Position numbers and translations under genes: made by a program. Shown here piece after piece: positions 8,328 to 16,502 of a stretch of DNA of 64,000 nt. Within the stretch, counting starts at the first letter, position 1; the number at the start of each line of letters is the position of its first letter. The notes beneath the pieces are model-generated. The model saw only the letters and a program-made list of their open reading frames with translations. It made no database searches and was not told the origin of the DNA. The stretch spans positions 62,001 through 126,000 of the forward strand of contig NZ_JAHXZR010000011.1 of NCBI RefSeq assembly GCF_019740315.1. The letters are read 5' to 3'. The DNA is from Oceanobacter mangrovi. GTDB lineage: Bacteria; Pseudomonadota; Gammaproteobacteria; Pseudomonadales; Oceanobacteraceae.

Positions 8328-9557
8328 TCACAGGCTGTTACCGTAGTCCATGGTCTTGTCGCGATACATGGTGTGGTAGTGGGTTTTGTTGCTGATCACC
8401 ACTCCATTCTGAACTGCCACTTCAATCCACAAGCGCGGACCGTCGATACGCATATAAGTGCCGCTGACATCGACATCAACCCCGGCGCTTTCAGTGCCGG
8501 CCCAGGCGACATAAGTGTCTGCGAAGGCATCATCCGAGGTGTAGTCATCCATCAACTCGTCGGCGACCTCATCCGGGAAATCCCGCACCCATTCTTCTAT
8601 CGCCGCAATCACTAACGCCTGTTGAGTGTCACTCATATAGGAGACCAGCAAGCCAGTGCGATCGCTGCCACTGGGATAATCATCCGGCAGCACACCACTG
8701 CCATTATCCGGCCCCATCAGCACATCAGAAAAACTCTGGCCACTTAGATAGGCAGTACTGAGGTCATCCGCCGACAATGAATCGAAGATGTCCACCATGG
8801 CGTTGCCTTCATCTTCTACCGGCGCCCAGGTTTCCGAGTTCAAAACAAAGCTGTCCTTGGGTTCGGCAGCGATATGGTTAGGAACCGGGTAACCAGTACC
8901 ATTCAACATGGTGATGTTGTAAGCCATATGGTGGCCGCCGATTTGGAGCATCCAGACATCGTCAGCGGATGGTGTACCAAAAATGGCGAAGTAGTACAGG
9001 TCAGAACTGTATGCAGCACCGCCACCGCCGCCGCCACTGCTCTGTTCGCCGAGATAATCATCGGCCGCCAGCACCCCCTGAAAATCCAGATAACCAGCGT
9101 CACTAAGAGCTACACTCGCCAGATAATAAGCGGCTTCTTGCTGGCTTGTGCTCATATCGCCCAACGCCAGACCATTTCGCTGCACCGAACCAGTGGGTAA
9201 ATTCGACCACACAGTTTTACTTTCCGAATCGGACCAGTCGTACGACACCGACGCCAGTTCACTGCTGTCGAGGGTCGCGAGGAAAGCGTTGGCGGCACAG
9301 GCCAGTTCAGTCGGATAGTCGTCACTGCTGCAGTCGGTGCTGGAACTGTCGTCCGACGAGCTGTCATCACTGTCGTCAGCTGAGCTATCGTCCGAGCTGT
9401 CATCCGAAGAACTGTCGTCTGATGAGCTGTCCGAAGATGTATCCGAGCTGCTGGATGAGCCTGAGTCGGATGAAGATCCACACGCCGTCAGTCCAATCAG
9501 GCTGGCCAGCATTGCCAGCAGCCATAGTGGTCGTGCCAATCGAAGAATACTGTTCAT
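8328..9557 (-). CDS. Lipoprotein with Asp/Ser-rich linker and DUF3500-like domain
   Basis: A 409-residue predicted lipoprotein: hydrophobic leader, lipobox LTAC with lipidated Cys at about residue 26. A tether of about 55 residues made almost only of Ser and Asp follows. The rest resembles DUF3500 proteins as I recall them (GGHHMAYNI; GPRLWIEVAV; a C-terminus with HYHTMYRDKTMDYG). A five-Gly run lies at about residue 175. The many Asp, and His pairs, could bind divalent metal, but this is inference. The gene is first of an operon with the HupE-like gene; the ends overlap by a few bases if the GTG start of that gene is used. Family placement is from memory of motifs and should be confirmed by profile search. 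Confidence 0.75.
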   Translation of the reverse strand: MNSILRLARPLWLLAMLASLIGLTACGSSSDSGSSSSSDTSSDSSSDDSSSDDSSDDSSADDSDDSSSDDSSSTDCSSDDYPTELACAANAFLATLDSSELASVSYDWSDSESKTVWSNLPTGSVQRNGLALGDMSTSQQEAAYYLASVALSDAGYLDFQGVLAADDYLGEQSSGGGGGGAAYSSDLYYFAIFGTPSADDVWMLQIGGHHMAYNITMLNGTGYPVPNHIAAEPKDSFVLNSETWAPVEDEGNAMVDIFDSLSADDLSTAYLSGQSFSDVLMGPDNGSGVLPDDYPSGSDRTGLLVSYMSDTQQALVIAAIEEWVRDFPDEVADELMDDYTSDDAFADTYVAWAGTESAGVDVDVSGTYMRIDGPRLWIEVAVQNGVVISNKTHYHTMYRDKTMDYGNSL

Positions 9558-9766
9558 CTACCTTTCCCCGCATGAATGTGTTCAGGTTTTGAAAGTGTAT
9601 TAATCACGGCTTCTGTCGAGCCATTTCAGTGGCTGTCATCAAACCATAGTCAAAATGCAGGCAAACAGGCACCAAAGCAAAGCTGAGTGTGGATTGGCAA
9701 GATTTTGCCGGGACTGTCAACCAGCCCGGCCAAACACCGTTTAGTACGGGTTAGAGATGAGAAAAA

Positions 9767-10690
9767 TCAGGCCCGGAACCAGTCAAATGCCAACACATCG
9801 CGAATTTTCGGGGTCTGTAGCCGATGCATCAGAATACGATCAAGGCCCATGGCAACACCGGCGCAAGCCGGTAATCCATGACGTAAGGCAGCCAATAATT
9901 GTTCGTCCAGTGGCCGCCCATCGGCCTGCTGCTCGAACCGATGCCGCTGTTCAACCACATCGGTCAGTTCGTGATAACCATTGGCCATTTCACTGCCGTT
10001 CCAGAACAGTTCAAAACGCTCCGCCACGGCAATGCCTTCTGCCGTTACACGGGTTTTCGCCAGCGCCGCCTGCGAGGCCGGAAAGTCGTGAATAAACACC
10101 AGGGTGTTGGCAGGCAAGGCCGGTTCAACCTGATGACTGACGATCACATCCAGCCAGCCATCGCGACCCAGCTGCAAATCCTGGCCAGCCAGCTGTATAC
10201 CCAGCGCAGCAATTTCGTCATCCGTGGCGGTGAACGGATCCAACCCGGCAAAACGGCTGACGGCATCGCGATAACGATGAATTTCCATTGCTGCCTGCGG
10301 CTGATCCAACAGCAAACGCACCAGTTCCGCGACTTCGTTGATCAGCCGAAAATGATCCCAACCAAGCCGATACCACTCCAGCATGGTGAATTCCGGGTTA
10401 TGACGGCTGCCCGCTTCACCGGCGCGGAATACCTTGCAGATCTGGTAAATGTCGCCACTGCCTGCACACAGCAGCCGTTTCATGGCGTACTCCGGGGAGG
10501 TATGCAGGTAACGTTGTTCGGTGGTTTGCATCGGTTCGATATTCGGATCAACCACCGCGGCCACTGACAACACCGGGGTTTCAACCTCCAGCACCTGACG
10601 CTGGTGAAAAAATTCCCGAATCGTGCGGTAACAGTCGGCGCGGGCGCGCAGATTTTCAATACTGGCGGTGGGATTCCAGCTGGCGGACAT
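9767..10690 (-). CDS. epmA: EF-P lysine aminoacylase EpmA (GenX/PoxA)
   Basis: A class II lysyl-tRNA synthetase paralogue that lacks the anticodon-binding domain and ligates (R)-beta-lysine to elongation factor P. The 307-residue protein matches the short EpmA form. Motifs seen: VETPVLS, then YLHTSPEYAMKRLL, the motif-2 loop FRAGEAGSRHNPEFTMLEWY, and the C-terminal GVAMGLDRILM. The ATG at 10690 (MSASWNP) is chosen because it fits the family N-terminus; an upstream start 13 codons earlier adds an unrelated stretch. It follows efp on the same strand, and epmB diverges from efp, so the whole beta-lysylation pathway is local. Confidence 0.95.
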   Translation of the reverse strand: MSASWNPTASIENLRARADCYRTIREFFHQRQVLEVETPVLSVAAVVDPNIEPMQTTEQRYLHTSPEYAMKRLLCAGSGDIYQICKVFRAGEAGSRHNPEFTMLEWYRLGWDHFRLINEVAELVRLLLDQPQAAMEIHRYRDAVSRFAGLDPFTATDDEIAALGIQLAGQDLQLGRDGWLDVIVSHQVEPALPANTLVFIHDFPASQAALAKTRVTAEGIAVAERFELFWNGSEMANGYHELTDVVEQRHRFEQQADGRPLDEQLLAALRHGLPACAGVAMGLDRILMHRLQTPKIRDVLAFDWFRA

Positions 10691-10774
10691 AAAAATAACC
10701 CCGGGGAACAACATACAAGGCAGACACAAAAAAGGGAGTCCGCTGACTCCCTTCTGGACGGATACGCAGCCGAA

Positions 10775-11341
10775 TCAGGCGCGACTGACGTATTCGCCGG
10801 AACGGGTATCGATACGCAGCTTTTCACCAATGTTGATGAACAGCGGTACTTTGACCACAGCACCGGTAGACAGGGTCGCTGGCTTGCTGCCGCCCTGGGC
10901 AGTATCGCCTTTCACGCCCGGATCCGTTTCGGCCACTTCCAGTTCAACAAAGTTTGGCGGTGTGACCGTCAGGACTGCGCCGTTGAACAGAGTCACGACG
11001 TAAACATCCTGCTCTTTCAGCCACTTGATGGTGTCGCCCAACGCGTCTGCAGAAGCACCGTGTTGCTCGAAAGAACCGTCAGTCGCCATGAAGTGCCAGA
11101 ACTCACCGTCGGTGTAGAGATATTCCATATCCACTTCAACCACGTCCGCGCCTTCCAGGGAATCGCCGGATTTGAAGGTTTTCTCAACCACCCGACCAGT
11201 ACGCAGGTTACGCAGTTTGACGCGGTTAAAAGCCTGGCCCTTGCCCGGCTTTACATATTCGTTATCCATGATGGAGCAAGGCTCGCCATCCATCATTACC
11301 TTAAGACCAGATTTGAATTCGTTGGTAGAATAGTTAGCCAT
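10775..11341 (-). CDS. efp: Elongation factor P
   Basis: EF-P relieves ribosome stalling at polyproline stretches. It is 188 residues long, the normal length, with three beta-barrel domains. The modified lysine is Lys34 in the tip KPGKGQAF, the beta-lysylated type; an Arg32-type EF-P would not fit this tip. The downstream epmA and the divergent epmB agree with lysine-type modification. The short gap to epmB (35 bases) means the promoters overlap or lie inside coding sequence. Confidence 0.97.
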   Translation of the reverse strand: MANYSTNEFKSGLKVMMDGEPCSIMDNEYVKPGKGQAFNRVKLRNLRTGRVVEKTFKSGDSLEGADVVEVDMEYLYTDGEFWHFMATDGSFEQHGASADALGDTIKWLKEQDVYVVTLFNGAVLTVTPPNFVELEVAETDPGVKGDTAQGGSKPATLSTGAVVKVPLFINIGEKLRIDTRSGEYVSRA

Positions 11342-11376
11342 TTCGCTATCCCAAAGATATTAGGAAAAAAATTAAA

Positions 11377-12417
11377 GTGCGTATCATAGCGCGATCCGCC
11401 GCCAAAACGCAGTCGAACTGGCACGAGATTCTGGCCAATTCCATCCGTTCAGGTCAGCAATTGTTGCAACAACTGCAATTATCCAACCATCCGGAGCTGG
11501 CCAGCCAGGCTGCCGAAAATGATTTCCCGGTGCTGGTTCCACGTCCCTGGCTGGAACTGATGAAGCCAGCAGACCCTCTGGATCCACTGTTATTGCAGGT
11601 ATTACCCCAGGCTGCTGAAACGCTCAGCCAGCCAGGTTATGTCAGTGATCCACTGGGGGAAATCGCCACCAATGTGCAGCCCGGTATCATTCATAAATAT
11701 CAGGGACGGCTGTTACTGATTGCCGCCACCGGGTGTGCCGTGAACTGCCGTTATTGCTTTCGCCGTCATTTTGATTACGCCGATAACCGCCTCAGTCGCC
11801 AGCAATGGCAACAGTCGCTCGACTATGTGCGGAATAACCCGGAGATCAGCGAAGTTATTCTCAGTGGTGGTGACCCACTGATGCTGAAAGACGTCCATCT
11901 GGCCGAGCTGGTGAGCGCGATTGAAGCGATCCCCCACGTCAAACGACTACGCATTCACAGCCGCTTACCCGTGGTCATCCCGGCTCGTATTACCGAATCA
12001 CTAACCGCCATGCTGGCCAGTAGCCGCCTGGACTGCGTACTGGTGCTGCACATCAACCACCCACAGGAAATCAGTGCGGAACTGCAAGGCGGTGTCACCT
12101 TGCTGAAGCAGCACGGCATTACCCTGCTGAATCAGAGCGTGTTACTGAAAGGGATTAACGACCAGGCTGATATTCTGGTCGGGTTAAGCGAAAAGCTGTT
12201 CCAGATTGGCATTTTGCCCTACTACCTGCATTTGCTCGACAAAGTCGCCGGCGCGCAACATTTTGATATGCCTCTGCAACAGGCTCAGGCGCTCTATCAA
12301 CAGCTGCACGCCCGCTTACCCGGCTACCTGCTGCCAAGGCTGGCGCAAGAAGAGTCAGGCATGACAGGTAAGACCTTGATTCCACTTGAGGCCAATCAAG
12401 GCAATGACTCTTTCTGA
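11377..12417 (+). CDS. epmB: EF-P beta-lysylation protein EpmB (lysine 2,3-aminomutase family)
   Basis: A radical-SAM, PLP-dependent enzyme that makes (R)-beta-lysine for EF-P modification. The radical-SAM cluster motif is CxxxCxxC, Cys 120, 124 and 127 (CAVNCRYCFRRHF). A following SGGDPLML binds SAM. The 346-residue length matches EpmB rather than the longer catabolic KamA. The start codon is GTG at 11377, since no suitable in-frame ATG precedes the conserved N-terminus. It is transcribed away from efp. Confidence 0.95.
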   Translation: MRIIARSAAKTQSNWHEILANSIRSGQQLLQQLQLSNHPELASQAAENDFPVLVPRPWLELMKPADPLDPLLLQVLPQAAETLSQPGYVSDPLGEIATNVQPGIIHKYQGRLLLIAATGCAVNCRYCFRRHFDYADNRLSRQQWQQSLDYVRNNPEISEVILSGGDPLMLKDVHLAELVSAIEAIPHVKRLRIHSRLPVVIPARITESLTAMLASSRLDCVLVLHINHPQEISAELQGGVTLLKQHGITLLNQSVLLKGINDQADILVGLSEKLFQIGILPYYLHLLDKVAGAQHFDMPLQQAQALYQQLHARLPGYLLPRLAQEESGMTGKTLIPLEANQGNDSF

Positions 12418-12472
12418 CATATCTCAGGCGAATTTCAGAACGTAACCTAATATTATCGAGTTTGGATCCAGT

Positions 12473-12486
12473 CTTAATATATTAAG
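12473..12486. other. AT-rich palindrome followed by a T-run downstream of epmB
   Basis: CTTAATATATTAAG is a perfect 14-base palindrome followed by G and six T. It lies 56 bases after epmB and about 150 before the FimX-like gene. It could be a weak terminator for epmB or an operator. The A/T-only core makes a stable RNA hairpin doubtful. Confidence 0.3.
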
Positions 12487-12637
12487 GTTTTTTGACTGAG
12501 GTCACAGATTTTTACTTGATAGTTGCAAACTTTGCCCTGGGGATGCCACATCGGCAGACCCCAATCGGCAACGAGGATAGAATCCAAGACTTGCGTCGCA
12601 ATTTAGCCGAACCAGAGACGGAACAGAGCCCCCGGAA

Positions 12638-14728
12638 ATGTCGAGCCCAGAAGACACGCTGCACCTGTTGATATTGATGGAATCCCGTAACGAAGCTGAA
12701 GGAATCGTTAGCTTGTTGCGCAATTCCGGCAGCGCTACACGGGTTCATTTTATTACCTCGCTGGAAGACTTTTCCGAACAACTGGAAGCCAAGTCATGGG
12801 ACCTGCTGATTGCCGAAGAGCAGGCTAATGGCCTCGAAGTCAGCACCCTTCAACACCAGATCAACCGCTTTAACAAAGACCTGCCACTGATTCTGATCAA
12901 TCGTGAAGTCGACCTGATTGCTATGGAAACCGCTCTCAAGCGCGGTGCCTGCACCATGGTTCCGATCGGTGAGAACAACCTGCTGGTACTGGCGATTCAA
13001 CGCGAAATCACCCACCTGCGTACCCGCCGCGAAAAACGCTCACTCGAAGTACGTCTGCGCGATGCTGAGAAACGCGCCCAGGCGTTGCTTGAAAGTTCAC
13101 GTGATGCGGTTGCCTACGCCCAGGATGGCATGCACCTGTTTGCCAACGCTGCCTATCTGCAAATGTTCGGTTTTGCGTCCGTTGACGAGCTGGAAGGCAT
13201 GCCGCTGCTGGATATGGTTGATTCGTCCGGCCAAAACGACTTCAAACAGTTTTTCAAAAAATATCTGGCTGCCAGCCACCAGACTGCCGAGCTGAACACC
13301 ATCGGTGTTGCCAGTGATGGCAAGCTGTTCCCTATGCGCATGACCCTGAGCCCGGCAACCTACGCCGAGGAGCGCTGCACTCAGGTCGTGATCCAGTCGA
13401 GTGAGAAAAACACCGCTGTAGAAGCCAAACTGCGTGAAATCAGCAACCTGGATATTCTCACCGGCCTGCACAACAAGCCCTACTTCATGACCCAGCTGGA
13501 AATTGCCGTCGACAATGCCGTGCTGGGGGGAAGTCGTGGCGCGATTCTTTATATCAATATTGATGGTTTTGGTCGCATCCGCGCCAACGTTGGCATCGCC
13601 AAATCAGAAATGGTGCTGGTCGAAATGGCCCAGGCGCTGCGCAAACATCAGCCAGAGGGCAGCTGTCTGGCCCGCATCAGCGAAGATATTTTTGCCATCA
13701 CTCTGCATGGCAAGAGCGTTGACCAGACGCTGGAATTCGCGGAAAGCATCCGCTCGCACATCGCCAACATGCTGTTTGATCTGGGTGACCGTACCATTAC
13801 GACTACCGTCAGTATTGGTGTCGCACTGGTCAACGACAGTAGTTCCAACCCGGTCGATGTGCTGCAACAGGCCCACTCGGCCTGCTACAAGGTACGGGAA
13901 GAAGAAGATCACAAGAATGGCAATGGCGTTGCGCTCTTCAGTGGCAATCAGGCAGCCAGCAGCAAAGGCAGCTCAGCGTCACTGGAAGATGCCGTTACCG
14001 AAGCGCTCAAACTGAATTCCTTCAAACTGTCATTCCAGCCGCTGATCAGCTTGCGTGGCGAAGAGATCGAGCACTACGAAGCGCGTTTCAAACTGCCTTA
14101 TCATGGTGATGCAATGAGCGCTGGCGGCGTGATCAACGAACCCACTATCAGTGATACCCTCAAGCGCAAGATTGATCGCTGGGTGATCCTGAACACCGTC
14201 AAGCGCCTCAGCGAACACCAGCACAAGGGTCACACCACCCGGGTGTTCCTGAATCTGTCCGGCCCCTCCATTCTTGATGAAAGCCTGCCCAACTGGATCA
14301 GCGTTGCCATGCGTGCAGCCCGCCTGCCCAAAGGCGCAGTGATCATCCAGATTACCGAAGACGACTGCTCGCGAATGCTGAAACAGGCACAGAAATTTGC
14401 CCAGGCACTTTCCGAGCTGCAAATCAGCATGTGCCTGAGCCGTTTTGGCTGTTCACTCGAACCAATGAAGAACCTGCAGTTTGTGCCAGCCCAATACGTC
14501 AAGGTCGATGTTTCCTACACCCGCGAACTGGCCAACAACCAGAAGCAGCTGCAGGACTTGCTGAAGTCGCTGCACGAGCAGGAAAAGCAGACGATTGTGC
14601 CTATGGTAGAGAGCGCTTCGACGCTGGCCAACCTGTGGCAGATGGGCGTTCATTTTGTCCAGGGAGACTATGTCCAGTCAGCCCAGGAAGCCATGAACTA
14701 CAACTTCGAGGAAGAAGGCAGCTTCTGA
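12638..14728 (+). CDS. fimX: FimX-like REC-PAS-GGDEF-EAL protein with degenerate catalytic motifs
   Basis: The 696-residue protein has an N-terminal receiver-like domain (about 8-125), a PAS domain (about 145-260), a GGDEF-like domain (about 268-435) and an EAL-like domain (about 450-690). The GGDEF signature is replaced by SEDIF (348-352) and the EAL signature by EAR (481-483). Both cyclase and phosphodiesterase activities are therefore probably lost. Architecture, length and loss of both motifs match Pseudomonas FimX, a polar c-di-GMP receptor that promotes type IV pilus assembly and twitching. The next gene is serB, as beside Pseudomonas fimX. Whether the EAL-like domain still binds c-di-GMP is not known. 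Type IV pilus genes are not in this window. Confidence 0.85.
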   Translation: MSSPEDTLHLLILMESRNEAEGIVSLLRNSGSATRVHFITSLEDFSEQLEAKSWDLLIAEEQANGLEVSTLQHQINRFNKDLPLILINREVDLIAMETALKRGACTMVPIGENNLLVLAIQREITHLRTRREKRSLEVRLRDAEKRAQALLESSRDAVAYAQDGMHLFANAAYLQMFGFASVDELEGMPLLDMVDSSGQNDFKQFFKKYLAASHQTAELNTIGVASDGKLFPMRMTLSPATYAEERCTQVVIQSSEKNTAVEAKLREISNLDILTGLHNKPYFMTQLEIAVDNAVLGGSRGAILYINIDGFGRIRANVGIAKSEMVLVEMAQALRKHQPEGSCLARISEDIFAITLHGKSVDQTLEFAESIRSHIANMLFDLGDRTITTTVSIGVALVNDSSSNPVDVLQQAHSACYKVREEEDHKNGNGVALFSGNQAASSKGSSASLEDAVTEALKLNSFKLSFQPLISLRGEEIEHYEARFKLPYHGDAMSAGGVINEPTISDTLKRKIDRWVILNTVKRLSEHQHKGHTTRVFLNLSGPSILDESLPNWISVAMRAARLPKGAVIIQITEDDCSRMLKQAQKFAQALSELQISMCLSRFGCSLEPMKNLQFVPAQYVKVDVSYTRELANNQKQLQDLLKSLHEQEKQTIVPMVESASTLANLWQMGVHFVQGDYVQSAQEAMNYNFEEEGSF

Positions 14729-14754
14729 CCACAGCCTGACTCAGCCCTGATAAC

Positions 14755-14786
14755 AAAAAGCCGGTGATCAACACCGGCTTTTTTAT
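14755..14786. terminator. Bidirectional intrinsic terminator between fimX-like gene and serB
   Basis: A 9-bp stem AAGCCGGTG / CACCGGCTT with a five-base loop is flanked by an A-run on one side and T-run on the other. It can stop transcription of both convergent genes. Confidence 0.88.
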
Positions 14787-14813
14787 GCTTGCAGCTTGTC
14801 GCCTGTACAGGCG

Positions 14814-16052
14814 TCAGTCTTCGCGCACAGGCGGCTCCAGAATATCGCGGTCCCGATAGCCCAGTAGATACAGAATACCGTCCAGTCCCAGTGTCGAAAT
14901 CGAATGACGGGCATTCTCACGCACCAGCGGTTTGGCCCGGAAAGCAATTCCAAGACCGGCAATGCTGAGCATTGGCAAATCGTTGGCACCATCACCCACA
15001 GCGATGGTCTGCTCCAGCCGGATACCCTCTTTTTCTGCCAGTTCTCGCAGCAATTGCGCCTTGCGCTGGCCATCAACCACGGGCTCTATCACCCGTCCGG
15101 TGACCTTGCCATCAACCATTTCCAGCTCGTTGGCAAAGACATAGTCGATACCCAAACGTTGTTGCAAATAACGGCCAAAGTAGTTGAAGCCACCAGACAG
15201 AATCGCTGTCTTGTAACCCAGCGAACGCAGGTTATAGATCAGTCGTTCGGCACCTTCGGTGATTGGCAGTTTGGCAGCGATGCTTTCCAACACGCTGGCA
15301 TCCATGCCCTGCAACAAGGCCATGCGTTGGGCAAAGCTTTGTTTGAAATCCAACTCGCCCTGCATCGCCCGTTCGGTAATGGCTGCGACCTGCTCGCCGA
15401 CGCCAGCGGCAGCGGCCAGTTCATCAATCACTTCGGCTTCAATCAGGGTTGAGTCCATATCGAACGCCACCAGTCGGCGGGAACGACGATAGACGTCATC
15501 AATCTGTACGGCCACGTCGATGCCCAATTCGTTGGCGACATCGAGGAAGCGCGCACGCAACTCACTCTGGTCAGCGTCACCGCGAACCGACAGCTCAACG
15601 CAGGCACGGGTACTGCTGTCATCAGATGCTTCCTGGTCGAGTGGTACCCGGCCAGACAAGCGGTTGATCTGATCAATATTGAGGCCACTGCTGGCGACAA
15701 TTTCAGTCACCCTGGCAATCGCTTCCGCTTCAATAGTGCGGGCCAGCAAGGTGATGATATGACGGGGCTTGCCCTGCCCTGCCACCCATTGCTCATAGCT
15801 GTCAGCGGTTACCGGAGTGAATCGAATGGAAAGCCCCAGCTCGTGTGCTTTGAACAACACATCTTTTAATACCGGAGCAGAATCTGCGCTGGCAGGAATT
15901 GCGGCCAGAATGCCCAGGGAGAGGGTGTCGTGAATCTCGGCCTGACCAATATCCAGAATGGTCACATCATACTGGGCCAGAATCGCAGTGATGCTGGCGG
16001 TAAGGCCGGGTTTGTCGGCACCGGATACCCGGATCAGTACCAGTTCGGTCAC
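14814..16052 (-). CDS. serB: Phosphoserine phosphatase SerB with N-terminal ACT domains
   Basis: Last step of serine biosynthesis: hydrolysis of O-phospho-L-serine. The 412-residue protein is the long form. Two ACT-like regions fill about 1-185. The HAD phosphatase domain starts at 190 with DMDST (nucleophile Asp198, general acid Asp200). SGGFNYF and GDGANDLPML follow. The ACT domains suggest allosteric control by an amino acid. Upstream on the same strand is a tiny conserved-looking gene (16088-16258) that may be co-transcribed. Confidence 0.96.
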   Translation of the reverse strand: MTELVLIRVSGADKPGLTASITAILAQYDVTILDIGQAEIHDTLSLGILAAIPASADSAPVLKDVLFKAHELGLSIRFTPVTADSYEQWVAGQGKPRHIITLLARTIEAEAIARVTEIVASSGLNIDQINRLSGRVPLDQEASDDSSTRACVELSVRGDADQSELRARFLDVANELGIDVAVQIDDVYRRSRRLVAFDMDSTLIEAEVIDELAAAAGVGEQVAAITERAMQGELDFKQSFAQRMALLQGMDASVLESIAAKLPITEGAERLIYNLRSLGYKTAILSGGFNYFGRYLQQRLGIDYVFANELEMVDGKVTGRVIEPVVDGQRKAQLLRELAEKEGIRLEQTIAVGDGANDLPMLSIAGLGIAFRAKPLVRENARHSISTLGLDGILYLLGYRDRDILEPPVRED

Positions 16053-16087
16053 AATAGTTTCCTGTTGCCTTGCGGCGGTGATGGGTT

Positions 16088-16258
16088 TTACAGCTTGTTC
16101 AGGTCAGTTTTGGCAGCCGCCACAACAGTGCGCAGCTCTTCGATCAGATCCACGGTTTCATGGACAGACAGAGCGCGAACGCGGTCCAGACTCATCAAAA
16201 ACAGGCCTTTTTCCAGCTTTTCCAGTTTCTCTTGCAGGGACTGCTTGGTATCGCTCAT
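16088..16258 (-). CDS. Small coiled-coil-like protein of 56 residues upstream of serB
   Basis: This open frame is short but looks real. It starts MSDTKQSLQEKLEKLEKG and ends TDLNKL. It has GAGG eight bases before the ATG and no rare features. The composition (Lys, Glu and Leu with heptad-like spacing in residues 7-20, then a second helix) predicts a two-helix cytoplasmic protein. It lies 35 bases upstream of serB on the same strand, so it is probably the first gene of a serB operon. Not recognised; function unknown. Confidence 0.65.
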   Translation of the reverse strand: MSDTKQSLQEKLEKLEKGLFLMSLDRVRALSVHETVDLIEELRTVVAAAKTDLNKL

Positions 16259-16502
16259 GGCGTATCCTCATGGTTTCTTTTCGTGGGAATCATCCAATAC
16301 CCGCCCAGCTTTGGGTGATTGCACTCTGATGGCCATCCTTCGGGCGGCGCATATAATAGCACCTCAGCAACCGCTGACTATCACGATATCTTCCGGTTTT
16401 GCCAGACAAAGGGCTATACACTGTATATCCTTGATACAGGCAGGTTAAATTCATGCCCTGTCACGACGTGGCAATAACACGGTAACAACACAGCAATCAG
16501 CG

